The notes below the pieces were generated by a model, which was not told the origin of the DNA, searched no databases, and saw only the letters and a list, made by a program, of their open reading frames with translations. Position numbers and translations under genes: made by a program. 10,843 bases of DNA from Microcaldota archaeon (GTDB lineage Archaea; Micrarchaeota; Micrarchaeia; Micrarchaeales; CABMGC01): NCBI GenBank assembly GCA_021791075.1, contig JAJYXH010000014.1, forward strand, positions 1 through 10,843, read 5' to 3'. The stretch's first letter is position 1. Each line of letters starts with the position of its first letter. Shown here one piece after another: positions 5,295 through 10,843 of this stretch.

Positions 5295-5894
5295 TCACTT
5301 TCCAGATTCCAACAGGGTCTTTATCCTGTTCGTTAGCCCCATTGTGTGTGCCTCCTGCTGTATCGTAACTATTGCCTCTGTTGCAAGATCCATCTTGCCC
5401 CCCTTGATCCAGACCAGTCCGTTCAATCCGACAGTTATGCTCGACTGCGTCAGTTGGCTCAGCTGCCTTATCATCGTATTCCCCTTTCCGAGTATCCTTG
5501 GGATCTTTGCCGGGTTCACGTAGAGTATCTTTCCTCCGAAGAGCTTCCTCGGCCTTGTGAGTATTGCTGTCTTTGTCTTGTCGAGTTCCTTGACAGTTGC
5601 GTCTATGATGTCGCCCGCTACAAGGTCGTCGTTGCAGTCCTTTGCGAATATAAGGCCCTTGTACGGCGAGTTGAGGTCTATGAAGTAGACGCTCAGCTTG
5701 TCCTCCGAGACGACCCCCACGACCTGGTCCCCCATCCTCGGGTACCACATGCCCTCGAGGGGTGTGAGGATCTTCCTCTCGTTGTCGTAGACGCTCATTA
5801 TCGTAGAGTACGTCTTCCCGTCCTCAACGAACGCCTCGTCTATCCTTAATGGCTTGTCTTCAAGCTTCTCTCCCGGAACAACTATTCTCTGCAT
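5295..5894 (-). CDS. rrp4: Exosome RNA-binding cap protein Rrp4
   Basis: Rrp4 forms the trimeric cap on the Rrp41/Rrp42 ring and guides RNA into the pore. In order: an N-terminal domain (about 1-55, starting QRIVVPGEKLEDKPLR), an S1 domain (about 56-120, GDQVVGVVSEDKLSVYFIDLNSPYKGLI), and a KH domain (about 122-199) with PRILGKGNTMIRQL, where GKGN at 136-139 is the nucleic-acid loop. At 199 residues it is shorter than many archaeal Rrp4 proteins (about 230-250), with a trimmed C terminus. The ribosome site AGGTGA lies five bases before the ATG, and the SBDS stop is 10 bases upstream. No Csl4 or DnaG gene, the other archaeal cap components, is in the window. Confidence 0.96.
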   Translation of the reverse strand: MQRIVVPGEKLEDKPLRIDEAFVEDGKTYSTIMSVYDNERKILTPLEGMWYPRMGDQVVGVVSEDKLSVYFIDLNSPYKGLIFAKDCNDDLVAGDIIDATVKELDKTKTAILTRPRKLFGGKILYVNPAKIPRILGKGNTMIRQLSQLTQSSITVGLNGLVWIKGGKMDLATEAIVTIQQEAHTMGLTNRIKTLLESGK

Positions 5895-5904
5895 CGTTTC
5901 ACCT

Positions 5905-6588
5905 TTATCCCAAATCCTTCGTCACGGCACTCCCCTTTGTGTAGCTGTTGAGCTTGTCGAAGAACTCGAGCTTCAACCCGGCAGGGAACTCCACGGTCGC
6001 CTTGAGCGAGCCGTCGTTGAGCCAGCCCTCGGACTTGAGCCCGTACTGCTTGAGCAGCCCGTAGCACCTGTTCGAGAACTCTGCCGGTATCGTCACTTCT
6101 ATCTTCGCCGTTGCGAACTTCAATGGTAGTATCGTGTTTATCTTCTTTATTACAGCATCAATCTGCTCGTTTGCGTTCTTGAAAGGATCTATTGTGATCC
6201 TTGACTCGTTCATCGCGTTCTCGATCCTCTGCGGCGGATGCGGTGCATTCGTCCTTGGATCTATCGAGTTCGTCGCGATTATCTGTATTATGTTCTTTCT
6301 CTTCTCCTCTGTGAGCTTTGCCTTCTGTTCCGTGGTTATCGGCACGTTTCCGTGCTTCAGTATCGTGTCTGCGATCTTCGTTATGTCCTCGGTGTTGAAC
6401 GCCTTCTTTATCTTCTCCTGGCTCTGGCGCTTTCCCTTGTTCGCATCCTCGAAGATCTCCTCTGCCTGCAGGACCGAGATGGGATTCGTCTTCTTTCCGG
6501 TTATGTACTCGTATGCCCCGTCGGCATCGACGAGTATCTCGAACCTCTCTCCGTTTACCATGTATTTTGCCACTACCGTCTTGGACAT
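5905..6588 (-). CDS. Ribosome maturation protein SDO1/SBDS homologue
   Basis: This is the archaeal Shwachman-Bodian-Diamond protein. With EF-2 it releases the anti-association factor aIF6 from new large ribosomal subunits. There are 227 residues from the chosen ATG. The N-terminal FYSH domain (about 1-85) includes VVAKYMVNGERFEILVDADGAYEY and VLQAEEIFEDANKGKRQ. The central helical domain (about 86-160) carries KRKNIIQIIATNSIDPRTNAPHPPQRIENAM. A C-terminal ferredoxin-like domain follows. The frame is open to a GTG at 6597, but that GTG is the ribosome site (GTGAGCGTTATG), so the ATG at 6588 is preferred. It lies between psmA and rrp4 as in most archaeal exosome operons. Confidence 0.96.
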   Translation of the reverse strand: MSKTVVAKYMVNGERFEILVDADGAYEYITGKKTNPISVLQAEEIFEDANKGKRQSQEKIKKAFNTEDITKIADTILKHGNVPITTEQKAKLTEEKRKNIIQIIATNSIDPRTNAPHPPQRIENAMNESRITIDPFKNANEQIDAVIKKINTILPLKFATAKIEVTIPAEFSNRCYGLLKQYGLKSEGWLNDGSLKATVEFPAGLKLEFFDKLNSYTKGSAVTKDLG

Positions 6589-6602
6589 AACGCTCACTGC
6601 TG

Positions 6603-7298
6603 TCAGAGATAACTTACCAGCTTCTCCTGTGGGAGTATTATGAACTCGTTGCCGGCCTGAACGTAGCCGATGTCAACATTGTCCATGGTGAGCTTCTCTT
6701 CGCTAATCTTCTTCAATATCTTGAGACCCAAGCCGATCGTGTCGTTGAGTGACATGTTCTTCTTGTACTCCTTCATGAGGATCTCCGTCGCTATCTTCTT
6801 TCCCGACCCGATCGCGTCGGCCGTGTATCCAAGGAACGAGGCGCCGGGCTCTATCTCGAAGAGTCTTGGCTCCGTATCTATCCCTCCAAGCAGGAGGGAT
6901 ACGGCATAAGGCCTCATGCCCCCGAACTGCGTTGCCTGCATCATATACGCTGATACCCCCTTCGCAAGAGACTCTACGGATTTTACCTCGTCAAATATGA
7001 GCCTGTGGTTCTGCGATGAGCTCCTCGCCGTGTCTATTATGTGCAGTCCGTCCGCGACCATTCCGCTGTATGTCGCGCCGATGTGCGCGTCGATCCTGAA
7101 GACCTTCTGTATGGTCTTTGAGACCGCGAGCGGCTCGGTTATGTTCTTGTGAGCCACGAAGACCACGGCGTCCTCGGCGATCATGCCTATCGAGGTTGCG
7201 CCCTTCCTTACGGCCTCCTTGGCGTACTCTACCTGGAAGAGTCTTCCGTCCGGATTGAACATTACGCCCCTATCATATGCTTGTACGTTTGGATACAT
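6603..7298 (-). CDS. psmA: 20S proteasome subunit alpha
   Basis: Seven copies form each outer ring of the 20S proteasome, which gates entry to the proteolytic chamber and docks PAN. From the chosen ATG there are 231 residues, starting MYPNVQAYDRGVMFNPDGRLFQVEYAKEAVRKG. This holds the alpha-type signature (YDRG, DGRLxQVEYAxEAV) and the YDR gating residues. QFGGMRPYAVSLLLGGID at about 125-142 is the conserved core. It lacks an N-terminal nucleophile, as expected for alpha. The frame extends to a GTG at 7307, but AAGGTG there is the ribosome site. A TATA element at 7340-7349 puts transcription start near 7317. It is the first gene of the operon; the beta subunit is not in the window. Confidence 0.97.
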   Translation of the reverse strand: MYPNVQAYDRGVMFNPDGRLFQVEYAKEAVRKGATSIGMIAEDAVVFVAHKNITEPLAVSKTIQKVFRIDAHIGATYSGMVADGLHIIDTARSSSQNHRLIFDEVKSVESLAKGVSAYMMQATQFGGMRPYAVSLLLGGIDTEPRLFEIEPGASFLGYTADAIGSGKKIATEILMKEYKKNMSLNDTIGLGLKILKKISEEKLTMDNVDIGYVQAGNEFIILPQEKLVSYL

Positions 7299-7339
7299 AA
7301 TTTGCACCTTTGATTAGAAATATGAACACAAAAAGGCAA

Positions 7340-7349
7340 TATTATAACC
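7340..7349 (-). promoter_or_regulatory. TATA box of the psmA-exosome operon
   Basis: On the minus strand this reads GGTTATAATA, about 42-51 bases before the psmA ATG, which gives a leader of about 20 bases. The same ten bases occur on the plus strand at 7368-7377, forming a perfect inverted repeat with an 18-base gap. Confidence 0.65.
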
Positions 7350-7367
7350 GTAATAATTAGTTTGAAA

Positions 7368-7416
7368 GGTTATAATACTTTCGTTATCCATCTCTAAATA
7401 CAATTATATTATATAT
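7368..7416 (+). promoter_or_regulatory. Promoter region for mrp-cdc6
   Basis: GGTTATAATA (7368-7377) is preceded by GAAA, a plausible BRE. A second, more AT-rich TATA stretch is TATATTATATAT-like at 7406-7416. The second would start transcription near 7437-7441, just at the first leader hairpin; the first would give a leader of about 100 bases. Either may be used. Confidence 0.5.
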
Positions 7417-7438
7417 GTAATGATTTTTAATTGTATGT

Positions 7439-7487
7439 CTGGTTGCATCCAGGCACTGGCACGGCCCTTCTAACGGGCTTTTTGGCC
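7439..7487 (+). promoter_or_regulatory. Structured mrp leader with terminator-like hairpin and alternative pairings
   Basis: CCAG (7449-7452) can pair with CTGG upstream (7439-7442) or CTGG downstream (7456-7459). Further on, GCCC (7464-7467) pairs with GGGC (7475-7478) and is followed by five T (7479-7483), a terminator-like shape. GGCC at 7463-7466 could instead pair with GGCC at 7484-7487. The ribosome site AGTGAT follows just before the ATG at 7502. No known riboswitch class is recognised. Confidence 0.45.
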
Positions 7488-7501
7488 TTGGAAGTGATTT
7501 T

Positions 7502-8299
7502 ATGGCCGACGACTCATCTCATACTGCTACACAACCCGCGATGCACCCGTCTTTTCTCAGAGTGTTAAACCAGAAGAAGGAGATAAAGGAGAAGCTCTCC
7601 GGAATAAAGCACAAGATAGGAATATACAGCGCAAAGGGAGGAGTGGGGAAGACGACCGTTGCGGTGAACCTCGCTTTCGCATTGAAGTCGTTGGGATACA
7701 AGGTCGGCCTGCTCGATGCCGATGTCGACACGCCAAACCTCAACCTCTTTCTGGGCATCCGGGGAACCGTAGAGGCGAACTACCCGCTGAAGCCCATAGA
7801 CAAGGACGGGGTCAAGGTTCTTTCAACGGCAATGTTCGTGGACGAGGAGACGAAGCCCATAATATGGAGGGGTCCTATGATAGGAAAGATGATTGGCGAG
7901 TTCTTCGGCAATACCGAGTGGGGTGAGCTTGATTACCTGATACTCGACCTTAGCCCCGGTACCAGCGACGCGCCGCTCTCGATAATGCAGCTTCTCGACA
8001 TGGACGGATTCATACTGGTTACAACGCCGCAGCGCATAGCTGCGGTGAATGCGATACGCTCCGGGAGGATGATAAAGAGGATGGGAATCTCGATCATCGG
8101 GGTCCTGGAGAATATGTCCGACGGAAGTGCGAAAGGGGGGAAGGAGGTTGCCGAGGCGCTGGAATGCGAGCTTCTCGGCACCATAAATGAGAACAGGGAG
8201 ATTGGCGAATTGAGCGACGAGGGCGTTGTGCCGGTCCTTGCTAACAGCTCTTTTATGGATCAGTTCGTATCTATAGCAAGGAGGTTCTCAGGCAGTTGA
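7502..8299 (+). CDS. Mrp/ApbC-family P-loop ATPase lacking the CxxC motif
   Basis: This is a 265-residue deviant Walker ATPase of the SIMIBI class. SAKGGVGKTT (43-52) is the signature-Lys Walker A, DADVDTPNLN (72-81) is switch I, and WRGPM (122-126) and WGELDYLILDLSPGTSD (140-156) are Mrp hallmarks; the usual PPGTGD reads SPGTSD. Mrp/Nbp35 proteins normally carry and transfer Fe-S clusters using a CPxC pair soon after ENMS. Here ENMS (203-206) is followed by DGSAKGGKEVAEALE and no cysteine pair. The only cysteine visible after it is in ALECELLG, so cluster binding is doubtful. The gene is followed by cdc6 with a 5-base gap. A role in ATP-dependent partition or loading is possible by analogy with ParA/MinD, but that is inference. 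Confidence 0.92.
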   Translation: MADDSSHTATQPAMHPSFLRVLNQKKEIKEKLSGIKHKIGIYSAKGGVGKTTVAVNLAFALKSLGYKVGLLDADVDTPNLNLFLGIRGTVEANYPLKPIDKDGVKVLSTAMFVDEETKPIIWRGPMIGKMIGEFFGNTEWGELDYLILDLSPGTSDAPLSIMQLLDMDGFILVTTPQRIAAVNAIRSGRMIKRMGISIIGVLENMSDGSAKGGKEVAEALECELLGTINENREIGELSDEGVVPVLANSSFMDQFVSIARRFSGS

Positions 8300-8304
8300 T
8301 CTTT

Positions 8305-9531
8305 ATGAGTGATGAGCCGTTTGCAGGGTTGTTCAAGGAGTCGAATGTCTTCGCGCAGAGGGAGGTGCTCTCTCCGCACTACATACCCGCGCACCTGCTC
8401 TTCAGGGACTCACAGATAAGCGAGATCGTCAAGGCAATTACCCCGGCATTGAGAGGCGAGAGGGGAAGAAACCTCTTCATCTACGGGAAGACAGGGACCG
8501 GGAAGACGTCGTGCATAAAGCACGTGATCAACAAGATAAAGGAGCTATCTTCGGTAAAGGCCAGGGTCTCGTACATAAACTGCAGGATCTACAACTCCAG
8601 ATACAGGGTGCTGAGCAAGATAACCAGCGATCACATGCCGCTCTACGCAAAGCGCGGTTATGGCATAATAGACATCTATGAGAGGATCATAAACTGGGTT
8701 GACGAGGATGGAAAGATACTCATAGTCGTTCTTGACGAGATAGACGTTGTCAAGGACCTCGACGACCTAGTCTACACGCTGACCAGGGCGAACAGCGACA
8801 TAAAGTCCGGGGGCATCGCGATAATAGGGATATCGAACAGGATATCGTTCAAGGAGGACCTCGACCCGAGGAGCAGGTCGACGCTCTATGAGAAGGAGCT
8901 CGTCTTCCCACCGTACAACTCGGTGGAACTCTCCACGATACTCAAGGACAGGGTGGACAGGGGATTCAAGCCGGGAAAGGTAGATCCGGCAGCGATAAAC
9001 CTCGCGGCGGCCATTGCCGCGAACGACAGCGGGGATGCGAGGCTTGCACTCATGATAATATCAAAGGCGGGGGAGATATCAGACGAAAAGGGGCTCGAAA
9101 AGGTGACGGGTGAACAGGTGAGGGAAGCCTCGAAGGAGGCCGATGAGGAGATCGCCTACGAGCTGGTCAACACGCTTCCGGAGCAGCAGAAGCTGATAGT
9201 CTATGCGATAGCCCTGCTCTCGCTGCAGGGCAGCAGGTACAAGAAGCTTACCGAGGGAACCGATACCTACATTTTCAGCGGCGAGGTCTACAACAAGTAC
9301 TCAAGCATAACCGAGTCGATGCACAAGGATGCGAAGACGTCGAGGTGGTACAGGAAGTACATCTCAGACCTCGAGATGCAGGGCATCATCCACACTTATG
9401 AGTCAGGAAAGGGAATACGGGGCCATACCAAGCTGATAAAGCTGGCTTACCCTCCGGAGAAGATAAAGAACACGATAGAGAAGACCCTGTTCAAGGAGAA
9501 CGAGGCCGCGACGAACGGCGGCGCGGCATGA
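8305..9531 (+). CDS. cdc6: Orc1/Cdc6-type replication initiator
   Basis: This is a 408-residue AAA+ initiator that binds archaeal origins and recruits MCM. Walker A is GKTGTGKT (61-68), Walker B is ILIVVLDEID (138-147), sensor 1 is N178 (IIGISNR), and sensor 2 is R246 (GDARLAL), so ATP binding and hydrolysis residues are present. The winged-helix domain is at about 275-400, with EQQKLIVYAIALLSLQG and TKLIKLAYPPE. The frame opens at a TTG (8296) inside the end of mrp, but the ATG at 8305 follows TTGATC as a weak ribosome site and gives the usual start. The tail (ENEAATNGGAA) is low complexity. It is the second gene of an mrp-cdc6 pair. Archaeal origins often lie near such genes; I could not identify ORB repeats. 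Confidence 0.95.
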   Translation: MSDEPFAGLFKESNVFAQREVLSPHYIPAHLLFRDSQISEIVKAITPALRGERGRNLFIYGKTGTGKTSCIKHVINKIKELSSVKARVSYINCRIYNSRYRVLSKITSDHMPLYAKRGYGIIDIYERIINWVDEDGKILIVVLDEIDVVKDLDDLVYTLTRANSDIKSGGIAIIGISNRISFKEDLDPRSRSTLYEKELVFPPYNSVELSTILKDRVDRGFKPGKVDPAAINLAAAIAANDSGDARLALMIISKAGEISDEKGLEKVTGEQVREASKEADEEIAYELVNTLPEQQKLIVYAIALLSLQGSRYKKLTEGTDTYIFSGEVYNKYSSITESMHKDAKTSRWYRKYISDLEMQGIIHTYESGKGIRGHTKLIKLAYPPEKIKNTIEKTLFKENEAATNGGAA

Positions 9532-9533
9532 TG

Positions 9534-9541
9534 TTTTATAC
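9534..9541 (+). promoter_or_regulatory. TATA-like element TTTTATAC after cdc6
   Basis: It lies three bases past the cdc6 stop and about 80 bases before the next start. Transcription would begin near 9563, within the first hairpin. The T-run could equally help end cdc6 transcription. Confidence 0.35.
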
Positions 9542-9545
9542 TTTA

Positions 9546-9603
9546 TCGGAGATGCAGTATCTCCGAAACTTCGCAGAAGTGCCCGAGACTTCCGCTAATC
9601 TCG
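9546..9603. repeat. Three tandem perfect hairpins
   Basis: TCGGAGAT (9546-9553) pairs with ATCTCCGA (9559-9566) around a 5-base loop. ACTTC (9568-9572) pairs with GAAGT (9576-9580) around GCA. CGAGA (9584-9588) pairs with TCTCG (9599-9603) around 10 bases. All stems are perfect and they follow each other with 1-3 base gaps. A 12-bp palindrome GTTTTCGAAAAC lies just beyond (9621-9632). Confidence 0.7.
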
Positions 9604-9615
9604 TTGTTCCGGTAA

Positions 9616-10383
9616 ATGATGTTTTCGAAAACGTTGTCATTATATCGTCAGGAACTACAAACCATGGTGATTAAGGATACGTATCCCAGAACCCTGCATA
9701 GTCCAGGGGAGTTCATAGACAACTCCTTGCATACGAAGCCGTTCCCAGATACCACTAGTGGTTTCGACTACAATCGCGAGTTACTCGGGGCAGCAGCAAT
9801 GAATATGTACGTAGAAACGGTTGGAGACAGGGCTGGCTCTCTTTATCTGGCGGTACATAATATCACATTGAGGGCTATCGCAGGCTCTTATATTGGCGCG
9901 GTGTCAGCCATAACCCGGCATGTTGATCTCTCCGCGAAGGATGTGATGTTGGCATTCGATTATCTGATGAAGATTTCCACGAAAAACGGACCAATATGTG
10001 AATACATGGATGGGGCCGAAGAGCATGGCGTTACTGGGAAGTTCAAGTTCCTCGATTGCAATGTTGTAAACGACGAGTTGATGATTCCGATATTCTCAAT
10101 CCCTGCGCAACTGGGAGATGGATCAGCAAATGATATAGAGTACATAGACCAACAGATATGGGAAAATGACCTCCTCCCCACCCTGAAGGGTGGGGTATCG
10201 GAGGCCACGCAACACAACTACATTGCAAGTTTCGTCTGGCCGGAGATGTCCTGTCTGCGGATGTATCTCTGTAGTGTCTCTTCATTGCGAGGTCCGACAC
10301 TCCCGCAACTGAAATCTACGCCCCAGAAATGTCCTTGCGGATATCTCAGTCTGTGGTTTGGAATCTCCTTGAAGACTATATAG
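9616..10383 (+). pseudogene. Unknown gene interrupted by the IS200-type element
   Basis: I do not recognise the product. Residues 1-184 (to 10167) appear native and begin MMFSKTLSLYRQELQTMVIKDTYPRTLHSPGEF; the second methionine at 9664 (MVIKDTYP) is an alternative start. The frame then runs without a stop into the IS end hairpin and antisense to tnpA, adding about 71 foreign residues, so the true C terminus is lost or lies beyond the window. The native part contains a helical stretch (LYLAVHNITLRAIAGSYIGAVSAITRHVDLSAKDVMLAFDYLMKI) and a strand-rich end (VTGKFKFLDCNVVNDELMIPIFSIP). No zinc pairs, Walker motifs or clear membrane segments are visible. Codons are more A/T-rich (ACT, ACA, CCA, AGT) than in cdc6, hinting at acquired DNA. 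No good ribosome site precedes the start. Confidence 0.5.
10176..10195 (-). repeat. IS right-end hairpin
   Basis: A perfect 8-bp stem (CCCCACCC/GGGTGGGG) with loop TGAA on the plus strand, flanked by CTCC (10171-10174) and GGAG (10200-10203) that can extend it. TnpA of this family recognises such end hairpins as single-stranded DNA. Confidence 0.8.
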
Positions 10384-10673
10384 GACGAGTATCCCTTCAG
10401 CAGTTGTGCGGCCTTTGCCACAGTCATATTGATTGGCACACTCACCTCCATGTGGACATGCGCAAAGTCCTCGCCGAACGAGAGTTCCTTTATGGACAGT
10501 TTGTGCCTCTCCGCAGCGTCGTAGAATGCCTTTTTGATCACCCCAATCGTCTTCGGATTCCTGAACATTTTATACCTGTACTTTGTCACGAAGACAAAGT
10601 GCTGGAAGTTGTACTTTGAGCCAAGCCCCTTGGCCGCGGGTTCTATATTCTTTGCAGAGTCTACGCTATCCAT
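10218..10673 (-). CDS. tnpA: IS200/IS605-family transposase TnpA (Y1 HUH)
   Basis: This is the tyrosine transposase that cuts and joins single-stranded IS ends through a 5'-phosphotyrosine link. There are 151 residues from the chosen ATG. The metal-binding HUH motif is HVH (H72, H74, in FAHVHMEV). The LKGYSS segment is near 92-97. FWGVDFSCGSVGPRNEETLQRYIRRQ carries the catalytic Y137 with Q141 one turn later. Length and motif order match intact family members, so it may be active. The frame opens at a GTG (10682), but GAAGTGA there is the ribosome site, so the ATG at 10673 is preferred. The N-terminal 20 residues are longer than in many TnpA proteins. The upstream leader can fold over the ribosome site. 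The plus-strand frames across it are shadows. Confidence 0.95.
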   Translation of the reverse strand: MDSVDSAKNIEPAAKGLGSKYNFQHFVFVTKYRYKMFRNPKTIGVIKKAFYDAAERHKLSIKELSFGEDFAHVHMEVSVPINMTVAKAAQLLKGYSSYIVFKEIPNHRLRYPQGHFWGVDFSCGSVGPRNEETLQRYIRRQDISGQTKLAM

Positions 10674-10681
10674 ATTGTTCA

Positions 10682-10734
10682 CTTCGGCGGCGAAAAATCT
10701 GGGCGTGTCAAACCGCGCCCACTCGCCACCAAAG
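10682..10734 (-). promoter_or_regulatory. Leader stem-loop reaching the tnpA ribosome site
   Basis: On the minus strand CTTTGGTGGCGA (10734-10723) pairs with TCGCCGCCGAAG (10693-10682) over 12 base pairs, two of them G-T. An inner GGGCG/CGCCC stem sits inside. The 3' arm ends within GAAGTGA, the tnpA ribosome site, so the fold should limit translation, as known for bacterial IS200. Confidence 0.65.
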
Positions 10735-10777
10735 ACTCTTTATCTTCAGGATAGAAAAGTAGTGTAGTGTTAATATG

Positions 10778-10829
10778 GTGGGGTCAATTCCGTCCCCGCA
10801 CTAAACTGCGGGGTATACCTTGACCCCAC
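10778..10829 (-). repeat. IS left-end nested hairpin
   Basis: The outer stem GTGGGGTCAA (10778-10787) pairs with TTGACCCCAC (10820-10829), 10 perfect base pairs. The inner stem CCCCGCA (10794-10800) pairs with TGCGGGG (10807-10813), 7 perfect base pairs. It is the upstream end of the element relative to tnpA. Confidence 0.75.
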
Positions 10830-10843
10830 ACCCCTTTAATCAT

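Larger units (their letters stand above)
10168..10829 (-). mobile_element. IS200-type insertion sequence (tnpA only)
   Basis: The element has a Y1 HUH transposase on the minus strand and a subterminal hairpin at each end, without inverted terminal repeats, as in IS200/IS605. The right end (after tnpA) has CCCCACCC (10176-10183) with GGGTGGGG (10188-10195), then on the minus strand GAGGAGGTCA, the frequent end of archaeal members; I place the edge near 10168. The left end has the nested hairpin at 10778-10829; its edge may extend to or past 10843. No tnpB frame is present between the ends, so this is an IS200-like single-gene element. Exact cleavage sites are not certain. Confidence 0.8.

Noticed and set aside
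10329..10767. Plus-strand frames across the IS.
   Set aside because: They are antisense to tnpA, whose motifs are unambiguous.
10176..10813. GC-rich hairpins as a CRISPR array.
   Set aside because: There are no repeated units with spacers; the hairpins are the two ends of one insertion sequence.

Overview
The window looks like chromosomal DNA of a small-genome archaeon. It carries an archaeal-type histone, an Orc1/Cdc6 initiator, a 20S proteasome alpha subunit, the exosome genes rrp4, rrp41 and rrp42, SBDS, and the 43-residue RNA polymerase subunit P. Ribosome binding sites are mostly GTGA or GGTGA, and ATA and AGG codons dominate Ile and Arg. The histone argues against most Thermoplasmatales. 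A DPANN or Micrarchaeota-like host fits the compact proteins and many orphan genes, but this is a guess from sequence character, not a search.

Layout. (1) 1-975, minus strand: the 5' part of histidyl-tRNA synthetase behind a thioredoxin gene, read from a palindromic TATA box at 966-975. (2) 977-1600: one doubtful small ORF and a gap without genes. (3) 1598-2714, plus strand: a short cassette with an unannotated box C/D guide RNA (1627-1676), the histone, an unknown four-cysteine zinc protein and a PRC-barrel protein. (4) 2715-2957: convergent spacer. (5) 2958-7298, minus strand: the conserved archaeal exosome superoperon, in transcription order psmA, SBDS, rrp4, rrp41, rrp42, rpl37ae, an unknown 123-residue gene and rpoP, with gaps of 1 to 16 bases. 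(6) 7299-7501: AT-rich divergent control region. (7) 7502-9531, plus strand: a Mrp/ApbC-type P-loop ATPase without its cysteine motif, then cdc6/orc1. (8) 9532-10843: three tandem hairpins, then an unknown gene cut by an IS200-type element whose tnpA looks intact.

How the genes work together. Region 5 couples protein degradation (proteasome), RNA degradation (Rrp4 cap on the Rrp41/Rrp42 ring), 60S-type subunit maturation (SBDS, L37Ae) and transcription (RpoP). Region 7 pairs replication initiation with a ParA/MinD-superfamily ATPase. Region 3 groups chromatin, an RNA-modification guide and a PRC-barrel protein of a family tied to cell division in other archaea.

The strongest new observation is the guide RNA directly in front of the histone gene. 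It has C, D', C' and D boxes at canonical archaeal spacing. Its D guide is complementary to a typical tRNA-Leu(CAA) anticodon loop, and the N+5 rule falls on wobble base C34. Several starts were moved downstream because the upstream GTG or TTG is the Shine-Dalgarno sequence itself or lies next to it (histone, SBDS, psmA, cdc6, tnpA).
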